Shown piece after piece: positions 51,917 through 60,545 of a stretch of 64,000 bases of DNA. Numbering within the stretch: the first letter of the stretch is position 1; the number at the start of each line of letters is the position of its first letter. The DNA comes from Ascidiimonas meishanensis (lineage in GTDB: Bacteria; Bacteroidota; Bacteroidia; Flavobacteriales; Flavobacteriaceae): NCBI RefSeq assembly GCF_037782385.1, contig NZ_JBBEXD010000001.1:930001-994000 (forward strand), written 5' to 3'. The notes beneath the pieces were generated by a model. That model saw nothing but the letters and a program-made list of their open reading frames with translations. It had not been told where the DNA came from and did no database searches. A program made the translations under genes and the position numbers.

Positions 51917-52069
51917 TTATTTTTTATTCAACCAATCGTTCACTGCCTCTGGTGACATTACCGATTCTACAAAAACATAAGCACCTGATTTAGGAGACTT
52001 AACCATTTTTATAGCTTTGGTCAATCTTTTAGAAGAAGTCTGTAATGTTGCTACTGTTTTCTTTGCCAT
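51917..52069 (-). CDS. DUF4295 small basic protein
   Basis: A 50-residue protein, shorter than most gene callers' limits. It begins MAKKTVATLQTSSKRLTKAI and ends AVNDWLNKK. It is very basic and lies ten bases after rpmG, with the same start MAK as ribosomal proteins, so a ribosome-associated role is probable but unproven. From memory, DUF4295 is a Bacteroidota family found in this rpmB-rpmG-ftsY context. A terminator follows it. Confidence 0.9.
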   Translation of the reverse strand: MAKKTVATLQTSSKRLTKAIKMVKSPKSGAYVFVESVMSPEAVNDWLNKK

Positions 52070-52078
52070 GACACTTAC

Positions 52079-52261
52079 TTATTTAATTTCTTTATGAACA
52101 GTCATTCTCTTAAGGATAGAGTTGAATTTTTTAATTTCCAATCTATCTGGAGTATTTTTCTTATTTTTTGTAGTTATGTAGCGTGAAGTACCTGGCTTCC
52201 CAGACTCCTTGTGCTCTGTACATTCCAGTATTACCTGAATTCTATTGCCTTTTTTTGCCAT
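52079..52261 (-). CDS. rpmG: 50S ribosomal protein bL33
   Basis: A 60-residue ribosomal protein. It contains RIQVILECTEHKESG and SRYITTKNKKNTPDRLEIKKF, the bL33 signature. Only one cysteine is left of the four that bind zinc in C+ forms, so this is a C- (zinc-independent) type. It sits between rpmB and the DUF4295 gene. Confidence 0.97.
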   Translation of the reverse strand: MAKKGNRIQVILECTEHKESGKPGTSRYITTKNKKNTPDRLEIKKFNSILKRMTVHKEIK

Positions 52262-52279
52262 TTTGTATCTCTTTACTTA

Positions 52280-52516
52280 TTACTTGATAAACCCTTTTGC
52301 TCTCGCTTCTTTGAGTACCGCTGTAATACCTTTTTTATTTATATTTTTTATTGCCGAAGTTGAAACTTTCAGGGTAACCCAACGATCTTCTTCTGGTATA
52401 TAAAAACGTTTTTTGGTAAGATTGGCGTCAAATCTGCGCTTGGTCTTATTCATTGCGTGAGAAACATTATTTCCCACCATTGCTTTCTTTCCTGTAAGTT
52501 CACAAACTCTAGACAT
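52280..52516 (-). CDS. rpmB: 50S ribosomal protein bL28
   Basis: A 78-residue ribosomal protein starting MSRVCELTGKKAMVGNNVSH and continuing NKTKRRFDANLTKKRFYIPE, with the C-terminal half VTLKVSTSAIKNINKKGI. It is the first gene of the rpmB-rpmG-DUF4295 operon; the gap to cinA upstream is 76 bases and probably holds the promoter. Confidence 0.97.
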   Translation of the reverse strand: MSRVCELTGKKAMVGNNVSHAMNKTKRRFDANLTKKRFYIPEEDRWVTLKVSTSAIKNINKKGITAVLKEARAKGFIK

Positions 52517-52592
52517 GTACTTAGTATTTTTCGTTATTTCAAAACAGGGTGCAAATTAACGAATTTTTTAACTCTCAGACAAATAAGAATTC

Positions 52593-53840
52593 TCAATTTT
52601 TCAAAATTTCTTTTTGCAACAATTCAAAAGCCTTATTTACTGCTTTATTTACCACTTTTTCTCGGTGATTTCCTAAATTGGCTCCCACAGAGAAAACACC
52701 AGCAGGACTTGCAATAGCGATATACACCATACCTACCTCAGCATCAGCATCTCCTTTAGATGGGCCTGCATTACCCGTTGTAGCGATTGCATAATCTGTA
52801 TGCATTATTTTTTTTACTTGTATAGCCATTGCCTCAGCAACCTCCGCACTGACAACAGAATATGTATCAATGAGTTCTTGTGAAATGCCTAACACTGTAG
52901 TTTTTATATTTGTTGCATAAGAAACAATACTCCCTAAAAAATAAGCAGATGCCCCAGGAACAGAAGTGATTCTTTCTGCTATCATTCCTCCAGTACAGCT
53001 TTCTGCCGTTGCCAATGTTTGTTTTTTTTCGGTTAAAATTCGCCCAATAAGAACTTCTATGATTTCATCATTCTCATAGCCATAAATAATATCGCCTATA
53101 AGTTCATGAAGTTTATTCACTTCTTCTTTAATAGCCGTTTCTATAAGTTCTTTACGATCACTTTTAGCAGTTAACCGAAGTCTAACCTTGCCTAAATTAG
53201 GAAGGTAAGCTAATTTTACAAAACTTGGCAGGTTTTCTTCCCAATGCGCTATCCTTTCTGCTATTGCGCTTTCTCCTAAACCGTACGTTAATACTGTTTT
53301 ATGAAGTATATAAGGACGCTGGAAATGTTTTTGAATCTTGGGAATCACATACGTACTCATCAAAGACTTCATTTCATACGGGACTCCTGGTAACGAGACA
53401 AACACCTTATCTTCGTGTAACAACCACATACCGGGTGCTGTACCATACAAATTCATTAATACTTCTGCTTTAGAAGGAACCAATGCCTGAGCTCTGTTTA
53501 TATCTGAAATTGGTGTACTTATATATTTTTCAAATAAACCTTCTACATGCTTTAAAACCTCATCATTCTGCACCAATTTATCTTCAAAGAATTCACAGAT
53601 GGTATGTTTTGTGATGTCGTCTTTTGTAGGTCCCAGTCCACCAGTAATTATAACTATGTCTGCTCTAGAACTCGCCTCACTAAAAGAATTTAGAATATGC
53701 TGTTTTTCATCCTGTACAGATGTAATCTGGAATACAGAAACCCCAATTTTATTGAGTTCTTTTGCAATAAAAGCAGAATTGGTGTCCACTATTTGCCCTA
53801 TCAGGATTTCATCACCAATAGTAATTATTTCCGCATACAT
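52593..53840 (-). CDS. cinA: CinA family protein (MocF-like and NMN deamidase domains)
   Basis: A 415-residue two-domain protein. The N-terminal molybdopterin-binding-like (MoCF) domain has ITIGDEILIGQIVDTNSAFI and ITGGLGPTKDD; the C-terminal CinA domain has TLATAESCTGGMIAERIT, GASAYFLGSIVSYA and ATTGNAGPS. In other bacteria the C-terminal domain deamidates nicotinamide mononucleotide in the pyridine nucleotide cycle and the N-terminal domain hydrolyses ADP-ribose. It starts on the last base of the Hpt gene and is in the exonuclease-FAH-Hpt-cinA run. Confidence 0.93.
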   Translation of the reverse strand: MYAEIITIGDEILIGQIVDTNSAFIAKELNKIGVSVFQITSVQDEKQHILNSFSEASSRADIVIITGGLGPTKDDITKHTICEFFEDKLVQNDEVLKHVEGLFEKYISTPISDINRAQALVPSKAEVLMNLYGTAPGMWLLHEDKVFVSLPGVPYEMKSLMSTYVIPKIQKHFQRPYILHKTVLTYGLGESAIAERIAHWEENLPSFVKLAYLPNLGKVRLRLTAKSDRKELIETAIKEEVNKLHELIGDIIYGYENDEIIEVLIGRILTEKKQTLATAESCTGGMIAERITSVPGASAYFLGSIVSYATNIKTTVLGISQELIDTYSVVSAEVAEAMAIQVKKIMHTDYAIATTGNAGPSKGDADAEVGMVYIAIASPAGVFSVGANLGNHREKVVNKAVNKAFELLQKEILKN

Positions 53841-54178
53841 TAGAGACTAAAATTGTCTTTTAGCTGATGGATTGCTTTATGAACACTGGCTTCCACCTCT
53901 GGAAAAAGAGCATTGATAACTTCCATATCTTTATCCCCTTTTCCTTGAGTCTCTATAGCTAACACTTTTATTCGTGTATCTTCCATACCCAAAAGATCTA
54001 CATTAGGTTTCATTTTATGAGCATGCTGGTAAATATCTTCAAAATTTTCATTTTCAACGGCATTTTTAAGGTTACTCAAGTCTTGAGGTGTTTCTTCTAA
54101 GAAAACACTTATCACAGAGAGAATAAATTCTTCGTCTCCTCCGGATAGTTCTGTAAGTTTATCTAAATTATAAAGCAT
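53840..54178 (-). CDS. stand-alone Hpt phosphotransfer protein
   Basis: A 112-residue helical protein with one histidine phosphotransfer domain. The phosphorylatable His lies in IYQHAHKMKPNVDLLGM (His of A-H-K-M-K), preceded by SVISVFLEETPQDLSNLKNA, the usual first helices. Hpt domains relay phosphate between receiver domains in multistep phosphorelays. No histidine kinase or response regulator is in the window, so the partners are encoded elsewhere. It is translated with cinA (one-base overlap) and follows the FAH gene by two bases. Confidence 0.88.
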   Translation of the reverse strand: MLYNLDKLTELSGGDEEFILSVISVFLEETPQDLSNLKNAVENENFEDIYQHAHKMKPNVDLLGMEDTRIKVLAIETQGKGDKDMEVINALFPEVEASVHKAIHQLKDNFSL

Positions 54179-54180
54179 TT

Positions 54181-54792
54181 TTATTTAATATAAAGGGAGA
54201 ATATTTTTTTCTTTTCAATAAAGCCTTCAAGATAATCATTAGCTACGACTTTACCAACCCCCGCGGGGGTTCCTGTAAAGATCACGTCTCCTATTTTTAA
54301 GGTAAAATAAGAAGACACGTAGGCAATAAGCTCATCTATTTTCCAAAGCATCAACGAAGTATTACTATTTTGAACGGTTGTACCATTTTTCTTTAAACTA
54401 AAATTAACATTCTGAAGATTATTAAATTCTGTCTTAGGAAGCCATTTTCCTATAACAGCAGAGCCATCAAACCCTTTTGCTTTTTCCCATGGCAAGCCTT
54501 TTTTCTTCAAATCACTTTGTAAATCACGAGCTGTAAAATCAATACCCAGTCCAATTTCATCATAATAATTATGAGCAAATTTTTGGAAAATATGCTTACC
54601 TAGTTTCTTTATTTTTATCAGAATTTCAACCTCATAATGAACATCATTTGAAAAATCAGGTAAATAAAAATCCTGCTGCTTAGGCAAAATAGCAGAATCA
54701 GGCTTCATAAATACTACTGGGTTTTCCGGTTTTTCATTTGCGAGTTCTTTGATATGCTCTGCGTAGTTTCTTCCTATACAAATAAGTTTCAT
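54181..54792 (-). CDS. fumarylacetoacetate hydrolase family protein
   Basis: A 203-residue enzyme of the FAH superfamily, the short form with only the catalytic domain. Motifs: ICIGRNYAEHIKELANE at the start, the metal ligands in HYEVEILIKI and DFTARDLQ, and the closing GDVIFTGTPAGVGKV. Members hydrolyse or decarboxylate acylpyruvates and oxaloacetate; the reaction here is not decided by sequence. It lies 15 bases after the exonuclease gene in the same direction and is likely in one transcript with it. Confidence 0.92.
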   Translation of the reverse strand: MKLICIGRNYAEHIKELANEKPENPVVFMKPDSAILPKQQDFYLPDFSNDVHYEVEILIKIKKLGKHIFQKFAHNYYDEIGLGIDFTARDLQSDLKKKGLPWEKAKGFDGSAVIGKWLPKTEFNNLQNVNFSLKKNGTTVQNSNTSLMLWKIDELIAYVSSYFTLKIGDVIFTGTPAGVGKVVANDYLEGFIEKKKIFSLYIK

Positions 54793-54807
54793 ATTGGTTG
54801 TAATAAA

Positions 54808-55584
54808 TCAATTAAGCTTGTTATTAAGTTTTCGAAGTTTAATATTTGTTAATACCTTTTTTGTGTACAACGGAAAATCTGCGTTAAGCAACCAACCAAA
54901 ATATCCTGGCTCCTGCTCCATAACATCTTCTACTTTTTTACCTTTATGCTTCCCAAATGAGAATATCTCTTCATTGTCTTTATTGTAAATGATATATCCC
55001 GCAAAGTCTGCGGCGTGTTTTCGTTTAGTAAACTCCGATAATTGCTTCATATCATTCTCAATATCATCATATCTATCCAATTGTGATTTTAAAACTTCGT
55101 AGGTTGCCATTGTATCAGCTTCCGCACTATGAGCGTCTTCAAGGTCTTTGTCACAATAAAATTTGTACGCAGCAGATAGCGTTCTCTTTTCCATTTTATG
55201 AAAAATTGTTTGAACATCTACAGACACTTTGTTTTTCATATCAAAATCTATATCAGATCTTAGCATTTCTTCTGCCAAAAGCGGGATGTCAAACCTATCT
55301 GAATTATAGCCTGCTAGATCGCTATCCTTAATCATTTGATATATTTGGTGGGCCAGTTCTTTAAACGTGGGTTCCCCAGCTACTTTTTCATTTGTAATTC
55401 CATGTACGGCAATTACATTATCTGGAATTACCATTTCTGGATTAACAAGCCATGTTTTACTTTCTTTATTTCCATTGGGAAATACTTTAAGAATAGATAT
55501 CTCAACCACTCTATCTTTTGCTACGTCTGTACCTGTAGTTTCCAAGTCAAAAAAACATATAGGCCTAGTTAATTTTAATTCCAT
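54808..55584 (-). CDS. DnaQ-like 3'-5' exonuclease with C-terminal DUF3820-like segment
   Basis: A protein of 258 residues. The exonuclease domain (about 8-180) is of the DEDDh class: ICFFDLETTGTD with Asp and Glu, YNSDRFDIPLLAEEM with the third Asp, and DAHSAEADTMATYEV with the His and last Asp. The end, IIYNKDNEEIFSFGKHKGKK, is a DUF3820-like tail. It is likely a proofreading or repair exonuclease rather than the main epsilon subunit. The ATG at 55584 is preferred over further upstream codons; a TATCTTTA box lies about 20 bases upstream. Confidence 0.92.
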   Translation of the reverse strand: MELKLTRPICFFDLETTGTDVAKDRVVEISILKVFPNGNKESKTWLVNPEMVIPDNVIAVHGITNEKVAGEPTFKELAHQIYQMIKDSDLAGYNSDRFDIPLLAEEMLRSDIDFDMKNKVSVDVQTIFHKMEKRTLSAAYKFYCDKDLEDAHSAEADTMATYEVLKSQLDRYDDIENDMKQLSEFTKRKHAADFAGYIIYNKDNEEIFSFGKHKGKKVEDVMEQEPGYFGWLLNADFPLYTKKVLTNIKLRKLNNKLN

Positions 55585-55910
55585 ATCCCCAAATTTATAG
55601 CGCATAAAGATACGCATTGATTGGCGAATGCTTTAAGTTATTCATCAAACAATATTTCAAAAAAAATATCATTTCCATACATACACCATCAATAGTACCT
55701 AAGTTCACTTATTTTTTAAGTAAAGTGTATTTTATTACAATTGTCATTATTTTTTAAGAATTATTCAAAATATTATGAACTAATTAACCATATATTAAGT
55801 TTTTTAAGTACATTTATAATAAACTCTTAAACTTAATTTTCCTACTTGCTGGCCCACTCCAAACCAAAATAAAGCTTTAAGCTTTACTGAACATTTAATG
55901 GAAGGTTTAT
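55585..55910. other. AT-rich region between the exonuclease and BLUF genes
   Basis: 326 bases between divergent genes. The exonuclease side has a TATCTTTA promoter-like box at 55605-55612. On the BLUF side, TACATTTA around 55808-55815 is a weak promoter match. No RNA gene or clear operator is visible. Confidence 0.5.
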
Positions 55911-56351
55911 ATGTATTATTATCTGTGTTATATCAGCACTGCAACTTATGATTTCACAAATCATCAATTGAAAAGTTTATTATTAGAAAGTAGACAAAAT
56001 AATGAGCGCAAAGGAATTACGGGTATGCTAATTCATTTTGATGGTAATTTCATTCAATACATTGAAGGGGATAAATATGATGTGACAAACTTATTTGAAA
56101 CCATCAAAAGCGATTTAAGACATCGATCCATCTATAAAATTACTAGCGGAATTACAAGGGAAAGAAAATTCAAAAACTGGAATATGGCATTTGAGAGACT
56201 GGGTATTAGGGATGCTGAAAAAATTCCAGGTTTTAAAATGTTTAATTCTAAAACATTACTTGAAGAGTTTCCTTCAACTGAAAATCATCCAGGAATTATT
56301 TTGCTAAGATCTTTTATGAACCAAAATAAGAAATATAACAGTATCATATAA
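55911..56351 (+). CDS. stand-alone BLUF domain blue-light photoreceptor
   Basis: A 146-residue protein with a BLUF domain at residues 2-98 and a short helical tail. All residues of the flavin photocycle are present: Tyr7 in CYISTAT, Asn31 in NNERKGITGML, Gln49 in NFIQYIEGD, and Trp90 with Met92 in FKNWNMAF. BLUF proteins bind FAD and change hydrogen bonding at the Tyr-Gln pair under blue light. No output domain is fused, so it must signal by protein contact, as do short BLUF proteins such as PixD. No partner gene is adjacent. It has a terminator shared with the E2 gene. Confidence 0.93.
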   Translation: MYYYLCYISTATYDFTNHQLKSLLLESRQNNERKGITGMLIHFDGNFIQYIEGDKYDVTNLFETIKSDLRHRSIYKITSGITRERKFKNWNMAFERLGIRDAEKIPGFKMFNSKTLLEEFPSTENHPGIILLRSFMNQNKKYNSII

Positions 56352-56384
56352 AATATTGACTGCGATTGAACTTGGCCAAAATTA

Positions 56385-56417
56385 TAAGCCTGTTTTTATT
56401 TTGTGAAAACAGGCTTA
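56385..56417. terminator. bidirectional terminator between BLUF and E2 genes
   Basis: A 12-base stem TAAGCCTGTTTT / AAAACAGGCTTA with a 9-base loop between the convergent genes. Confidence 0.85.
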
Positions 56418-56431
56418 TTCATGTTTCTATT

Positions 56432-57757
56432 TTAAATGTCTCTATCAGAATCCCAGGCTTCAAGATACTCTGCAACTCTTTTTACAAACATTCCGCCTAG
56501 AGCACCATTTACAACTCTATGGTCATAACTATGAGATAAAAACATTTTATGACGAATTCCAATAAAATCTCCTTCCGGGGTTTCTATTACGGCAGGTACT
56601 TTTCTTATACTTCCTAAAGCCAAAATACCTACTTGCGGTTGGTTTATAATAGGAGTTCCAAATACACTGCCAAAGGTCCCAACATTGGTTACGGTATAAG
56701 TTCCATCTTGAATTTCATCTGGCTTAAGTTTATTTTCGCGGGCTCTGCTAGCAAGATCGTTTACTTTTTTAGCTAAACCAACTAAGTTTAACTGATCTGC
56801 ATCTCTAATGACTGGCACAATAAGATTCCCATCTGGCAAAGCAGCTGCCATACCCAAATTGATGTTTTTTCTTTTAATGATGCGGTCACCATCTACAGAC
56901 ACATTCATTAAAGGAAAGTCTTTGAGTGCTTTTGCCACCGCTTCCATAAAAATTGGAGTAAAGGTCAATTTATCCCCTTCTCTTTCCAAAAATATTTTCT
57001 TTGCTTTATTTCGCCAATTGACAACATTTGTAACATCTACCTCAACAAAACTCTGTACATGTGCTGATGTATTGATACTCTGACGCATGTGATGAGCTAT
57101 AAGTTTACCCATTCGTGTCATTTCTATCACCTCATCTTGACCATTAACAGAAATTGGTTGTGGTGTGGACACCACTGATTTTTCAGAATTCATCGCACTT
57201 GAAACCTCACTAGATTTAACCTCTTGTGCGGCGGGTGCGACACCTCTGCTTTCAATATATGCTAATATATCATTCTTTGTTACCCTGCCATCTTTACCTG
57301 TACCCGCAACTTGTTCTAATTCCTGCATGGTAACGCCTTCTTCCTTGGCGATATTTTTTACCAATGGAGAATAAAATCGGTCTGAAATTTCAAAGTTAAG
57401 CGGCTCTGAAGTCATTTCTTGAGCATTAGTAAGCAGTTTAGAAGCAACTTCAGCGTTGGCTTCAACAACTTCGCTTTCTGGTTGTATGGCGTCTTTTAAT
57501 TCTTCTTCAATTTCACCTTCTATTTTAATAACCGCTAAAACTTCACCCACTGCAACCACATCATCCTCCTTAAAACGTTTTTCTACGAGAACCCCTTCTA
57601 CTTCACTTGGCACCTCAGAATCTACTTTATCAGTAGCAATTTCAAGCACGGCTTCATCCATCTCAATGGTATCCCCCACTTCTTTAAGCCAGTTCGTAAT
57701 AGTTGCCTCTGCAACACTCTCTCCCATTTTCGGTAATTTGAGTTCAAAATTTGCCAT
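56432..57757 (-). CDS. 2-oxoacid dehydrogenase E2 subunit (dihydrolipoyl acyltransferase)
   Basis: A 441-residue E2 core. A lipoyl domain (1-78) carries the lipoylated Lys in ATDKVDSEVPSE; a Pro-poor linker follows; the E1/E3-binding domain is near 128-168 (YSPLVKNIAKEEGVTMQELE, GRVTKNDILAYI); the catalytic domain covers 205-441. The active-site motif at 411-418 is YDHRVVNG: the His (413) is kept but the usual Asp of DHRVVDG is Asn417. From memory this Asn occurs in other flavobacterial members. The E1 and E3 genes are not adjacent. Branched-chain or pyruvate complex cannot be told apart with certainty. Confidence 0.9.
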   Translation of the reverse strand: MANFELKLPKMGESVAEATITNWLKEVGDTIEMDEAVLEIATDKVDSEVPSEVEGVLVEKRFKEDDVVAVGEVLAVIKIEGEIEEELKDAIQPESEVVEANAEVASKLLTNAQEMTSEPLNFEISDRFYSPLVKNIAKEEGVTMQELEQVAGTGKDGRVTKNDILAYIESRGVAPAAQEVKSSEVSSAMNSEKSVVSTPQPISVNGQDEVIEMTRMGKLIAHHMRQSINTSAHVQSFVEVDVTNVVNWRNKAKKIFLEREGDKLTFTPIFMEAVAKALKDFPLMNVSVDGDRIIKRKNINLGMAAALPDGNLIVPVIRDADQLNLVGLAKKVNDLASRARENKLKPDEIQDGTYTVTNVGTFGSVFGTPIINQPQVGILALGSIRKVPAVIETPEGDFIGIRHKMFLSHSYDHRVVNGALGGMFVKRVAEYLEAWDSDRDI

Positions 57758-57931
57758 ATCAATAATAAGAAAGTCTTTTTTTGTTTTAAGATTGCGAAAT
57801 TAATTAAAAAAATGAAATATTTTTAAATTATATCTAATTCTCTTAATATTATTGTTTTTGTTGAGTATTTCATTAAATATAGATGATTTAGACCTCAAAT
57901 TAGCATTTATATTAAATGATTTCTAAGCCTG

Positions 57932-58552
57932 TTAAGAACTTTTAAGCGAATTCTCAAAAGGAATTCTATGCAATATACTCCGTCCTAAAGTCACTTCATC
58001 TGCAAACTCAAGTTCATCTCCTACAGATACCCCTCTTGCTAAAGTAGAAGTGGTTATATTTAAACCTTCTAACTGCTTATAAATATAAAAGTTAGTGGTA
58101 TCTCCTTCCATAGTAGAACTCAATGCAAAAATAACTTCTTTTATCTCTTGATTTTTTACCTTATTAATTAATGGACCGATAGTAAGGTTATGCGGGCCAA
58201 TACCGTCTACAGGTGATATTTTTCCTCCCAATACATGATAATGCCCTTTAAAATGACCCGTACCTTCAATTGCCATTACATCACGAATGTCTTCCACCAC
58301 ACAAACTGTTGAAGTATCCCTTTTAGGATTGGCACATATCTCACATAATTCTACATCAGAAATATTGTGACAATTCTTACAATATTTAATTGTCTTTCTC
58401 AAAAGTTGTAAAGCATTGGCTAATTTATCTGTTCGATCTTCGGGTTGCCTTAAAAGGTGAAGCACCAGCCTCAAAGCAGTTCGCTTACCTATTCCAGGCA
58501 ACTGCGACATTTCATAGACCGCATTTTCTAGAAGTTTAGAAGAAAATTCCAT
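57932..58552 (-). CDS. recR: recombination mediator protein RecR
   Basis: A protein of 206 residues, the usual RecR size. It has the helix-hairpin-helix LSQLPGIGKRTALRL-like segment (about 16-30), the Cys4 zinc motif (YCKNCHNISDVELCEIC), and a Toprim domain with CVVEDIRDVMAIEGTG. RecR works with RecO and RecF to load RecA on gapped DNA. The ATG at 58552 is chosen because the frame continues upstream through a -7 element that ends five bases before it; a very short or absent leader is predicted. It is divergent from the symporter gene. Confidence 0.96.
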   Translation of the reverse strand: MEFSSKLLENAVYEMSQLPGIGKRTALRLVLHLLRQPEDRTDKLANALQLLRKTIKYCKNCHNISDVELCEICANPKRDTSTVCVVEDIRDVMAIEGTGHFKGHYHVLGGKISPVDGIGPHNLTIGPLINKVKNQEIKEVIFALSSTMEGDTTNFYIYKQLEGLNITTSTLARGVSVGDELEFADEVTLGRSILHRIPFENSLKSS

Positions 58553-58557
58553 GAAGA

Positions 58558-58565
58558 CAAAATTA
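58558..58565 (-). promoter_or_regulatory. -7 promoter element of recR
   Basis: TAATTTTG on the minus strand fits TAnnTTTG and ends five bases before the recR ATG. A possible -33 CTTGG lies about 16 bases further upstream. Confidence 0.55.
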
Positions 58566-58633
58566 CAACTTTTAAATATATCCAAGTTCATATTTGTACA
58601 GGAGTTTGTATTTTGCAACTCTAATTCTAACCT

Positions 58634-60097
58634 ATGAAACCCTTTCATATCTTGCTGCTTATTGCAGTTTACTTTGCTGTATTAATCTTTATTTCATTTC
58701 TCACAGGAAAAGAAGATTCAAACGAAGATTTTTTTAAAGCAAAAAGATCGTCTCCATGGTACATTGTAGCATTTGGTATGATTGGCGCATCGCTTAGTGG
58801 CGTTACATTTATTTCGGTCCCAGGCTGGGTTAAAGATGCTCAATTTAGTTACATGCAAGTGGTTTATGGGTATTTGGCTGGTTACTTTGTAATTGCTTTT
58901 ATTTTATTGCCTATTTATTATAGGCTTAATGTTACTTCCATTTACGAATATCTCGCAGATAGATTTGGCACCTATAGTCATAAAACTGGTGCTTTTTTCT
59001 TTTTTATCTCTCGTATTATTGGAGCTTCTTTCCGGCTTTTTCTGGTAGCCACAGTATTACAATATTTTGTGTTTGCCAGTTGGAACGTTCCTTTTCCAGT
59101 AACCGTTATACTTTCAATACTACTTATTTGGATCTATACTTTTAAAGGAGGCATTAAAACTATTGTTTGGACAGATACTTTACAAACCTTATTTATGTTA
59201 ACTGCAGTAGGATTAACTATCTATATTATTTTAGGTGAACTCAATTTATCGCTAAACGATTTCTTGAATAATCCTAAACTAACTAATTACACGAAAACTT
59301 TTTTTACAGATGATATCAACTCAAAAAAGCATCTGCTTAAATCATTTCTTGGGGGTATGTTTGTTACCATATGTATGACGGGTTTAGATCAAGATATGAT
59401 GCAAAAAAATCTTACCTGTAAAAGTCTAGGCGATTCCCAAAAAAATATGATCACCTTTAGTTTTGTGCTTATTTTTGTGAATCTTGTTTTCCTTGGGTTA
59501 GGAGCATTACTTTTTGTCTACGCAGAAACAAATGGTATTCCAATACCATTAATGGATGGTAAACCCAAAACGGATTTATTATTCCCGGAAATAGCTCTAA
59601 ATCAAGATTTGGGAATGGGGCTGGGAATTATTTTTATTTTAGGGCTTATTGCCGCTGCATACAGCAGTGCAGATAGTGCACTCACCTCTTTAACCACTTC
59701 ATTTTGTATTGATTTCTTGAAAATTGAACAAAGAGAAAAGAAAACTCAAAAATCGCTGCGAAAAAAAGTACACGTTCTTATGAGTATGGTTCTTGTTGTG
59801 GTGATTATCTTGTTTAATTATATTTTAGAAAAAAATGTCATAGATGGTCTTCTTACCGTAGCCGCTTATACCTATGGACCTCTATTAGGCCTATTTGCCT
59901 TTGGAATAGTAACAAAATATAAAATTAAAGATTCTTTTGTACCCATAGTGGCTATTACATCTGTTATACTAACCGCCTTCCTAGGTTACCTCCCTAAAGA
60001 GTCGCTAGGAGGTTATGAATTTGGTTATGAATTATTGATTATCAATGGGTTATTTACCTTTTTGGGACTAATATTGATTCGTAGAAAGCATGACTAA
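58634..60097 (+). CDS. sodium:solute symporter (SSS family)
   Basis: A 487-residue protein with about thirteen membrane helices. The SSS core begins after an initial helix with the phrase SPWYIVAFGMIGASLSGVTF (about 41-60) and VTFISVPGWVKDAQFSYMQV, has the sodium-site helix with GLIAAAYSSADSALTSLTTS, and ends in a hydrophobic helix pair. It imports a sugar, amino acid or other small solute with sodium. The long hydrophilic loop seen in some Bacteroidota homologues is short here. The C-terminus overlaps the convergent CoA-binding protein gene by 30 bases. Confidence 0.92.
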   Translation: MKPFHILLLIAVYFAVLIFISFLTGKEDSNEDFFKAKRSSPWYIVAFGMIGASLSGVTFISVPGWVKDAQFSYMQVVYGYLAGYFVIAFILLPIYYRLNVTSIYEYLADRFGTYSHKTGAFFFFISRIIGASFRLFLVATVLQYFVFASWNVPFPVTVILSILLIWIYTFKGGIKTIVWTDTLQTLFMLTAVGLTIYIILGELNLSLNDFLNNPKLTNYTKTFFTDDINSKKHLLKSFLGGMFVTICMTGLDQDMMQKNLTCKSLGDSQKNMITFSFVLIFVNLVFLGLGALLFVYAETNGIPIPLMDGKPKTDLLFPEIALNQDLGMGLGIIFILGLIAAAYSSADSALTSLTTSFCIDFLKIEQREKKTQKSLRKKVHVLMSMVLVVVIILFNYILEKNVIDGLLTVAAYTYGPLLGLFAFGIVTKYKIKDSFVPIVAITSVILTAFLGYLPKESLGGYEFGYELLIINGLFTFLGLILIRRKHD

Positions 60098-60427
60098 TGT
60101 GCAAGCCTCCTCTACCTTTATATTATTAACTTCTAATAGTTTATAAAACTCCATATTCTCTGTACCTGGATTAAAAATCACCCGTTTAGGCTTTAATGAT
60201 ATTATATATTGATAATAAGATTCTTGCCTTACAGGGTTCAAATAGAGGGTTACCGTTTCCACATCAGTATACTGAATTAATGTGTTCACAACAGTAACAT
60301 CCAAAACCTCGCCCTCACGCATTCCAAAAGCTACCACTTCTTGATTTTTTTTTCGCAAATTCCTAATTGCCATATTAGAATATCTATTTGTGCTCAGAGA
60401 AGCGCCCATTACGAGTGTTTTTGCCAT
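60068..60427 (-). CDS. CoA-binding domain protein (YccU-like)
   Basis: A 119-residue single-domain Rossmann-like protein: KTLVMGASLSTNRYSNMAIR (3-22), LRKKNQEVVAFGMREGEVLD, TVTLYLNPVRQESYYQYI, and PKRVIFNPGTENMEFYKLLE. This is the CoA_binding_2 family, related to the CoA-binding domain of succinyl-CoA synthetase; its cellular role is not known. Its 3' end overlaps the coding sequence of the convergent symporter gene by 30 bases, so the two transcripts must share antisense ends. Confidence 0.9.
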   Translation of the reverse strand: MAKTLVMGASLSTNRYSNMAIRNLRKKNQEVVAFGMREGEVLDVTVVNTLIQYTDVETVTLYLNPVRQESYYQYIISLKPKRVIFNPGTENMEFYKLLEVNNIKVEEACTLVMLSTNQY

Positions 60428-60545
60428 TTGTTAATTTTTGTTAAAGAATGTTAATTGCTGTAACATAGTTTGCTATAAGTCGTCAATTCAATATGAACTT
60501 AACGCAAGTTAGGGAATCATCATCAATCAAAAAACAATCAAACCA

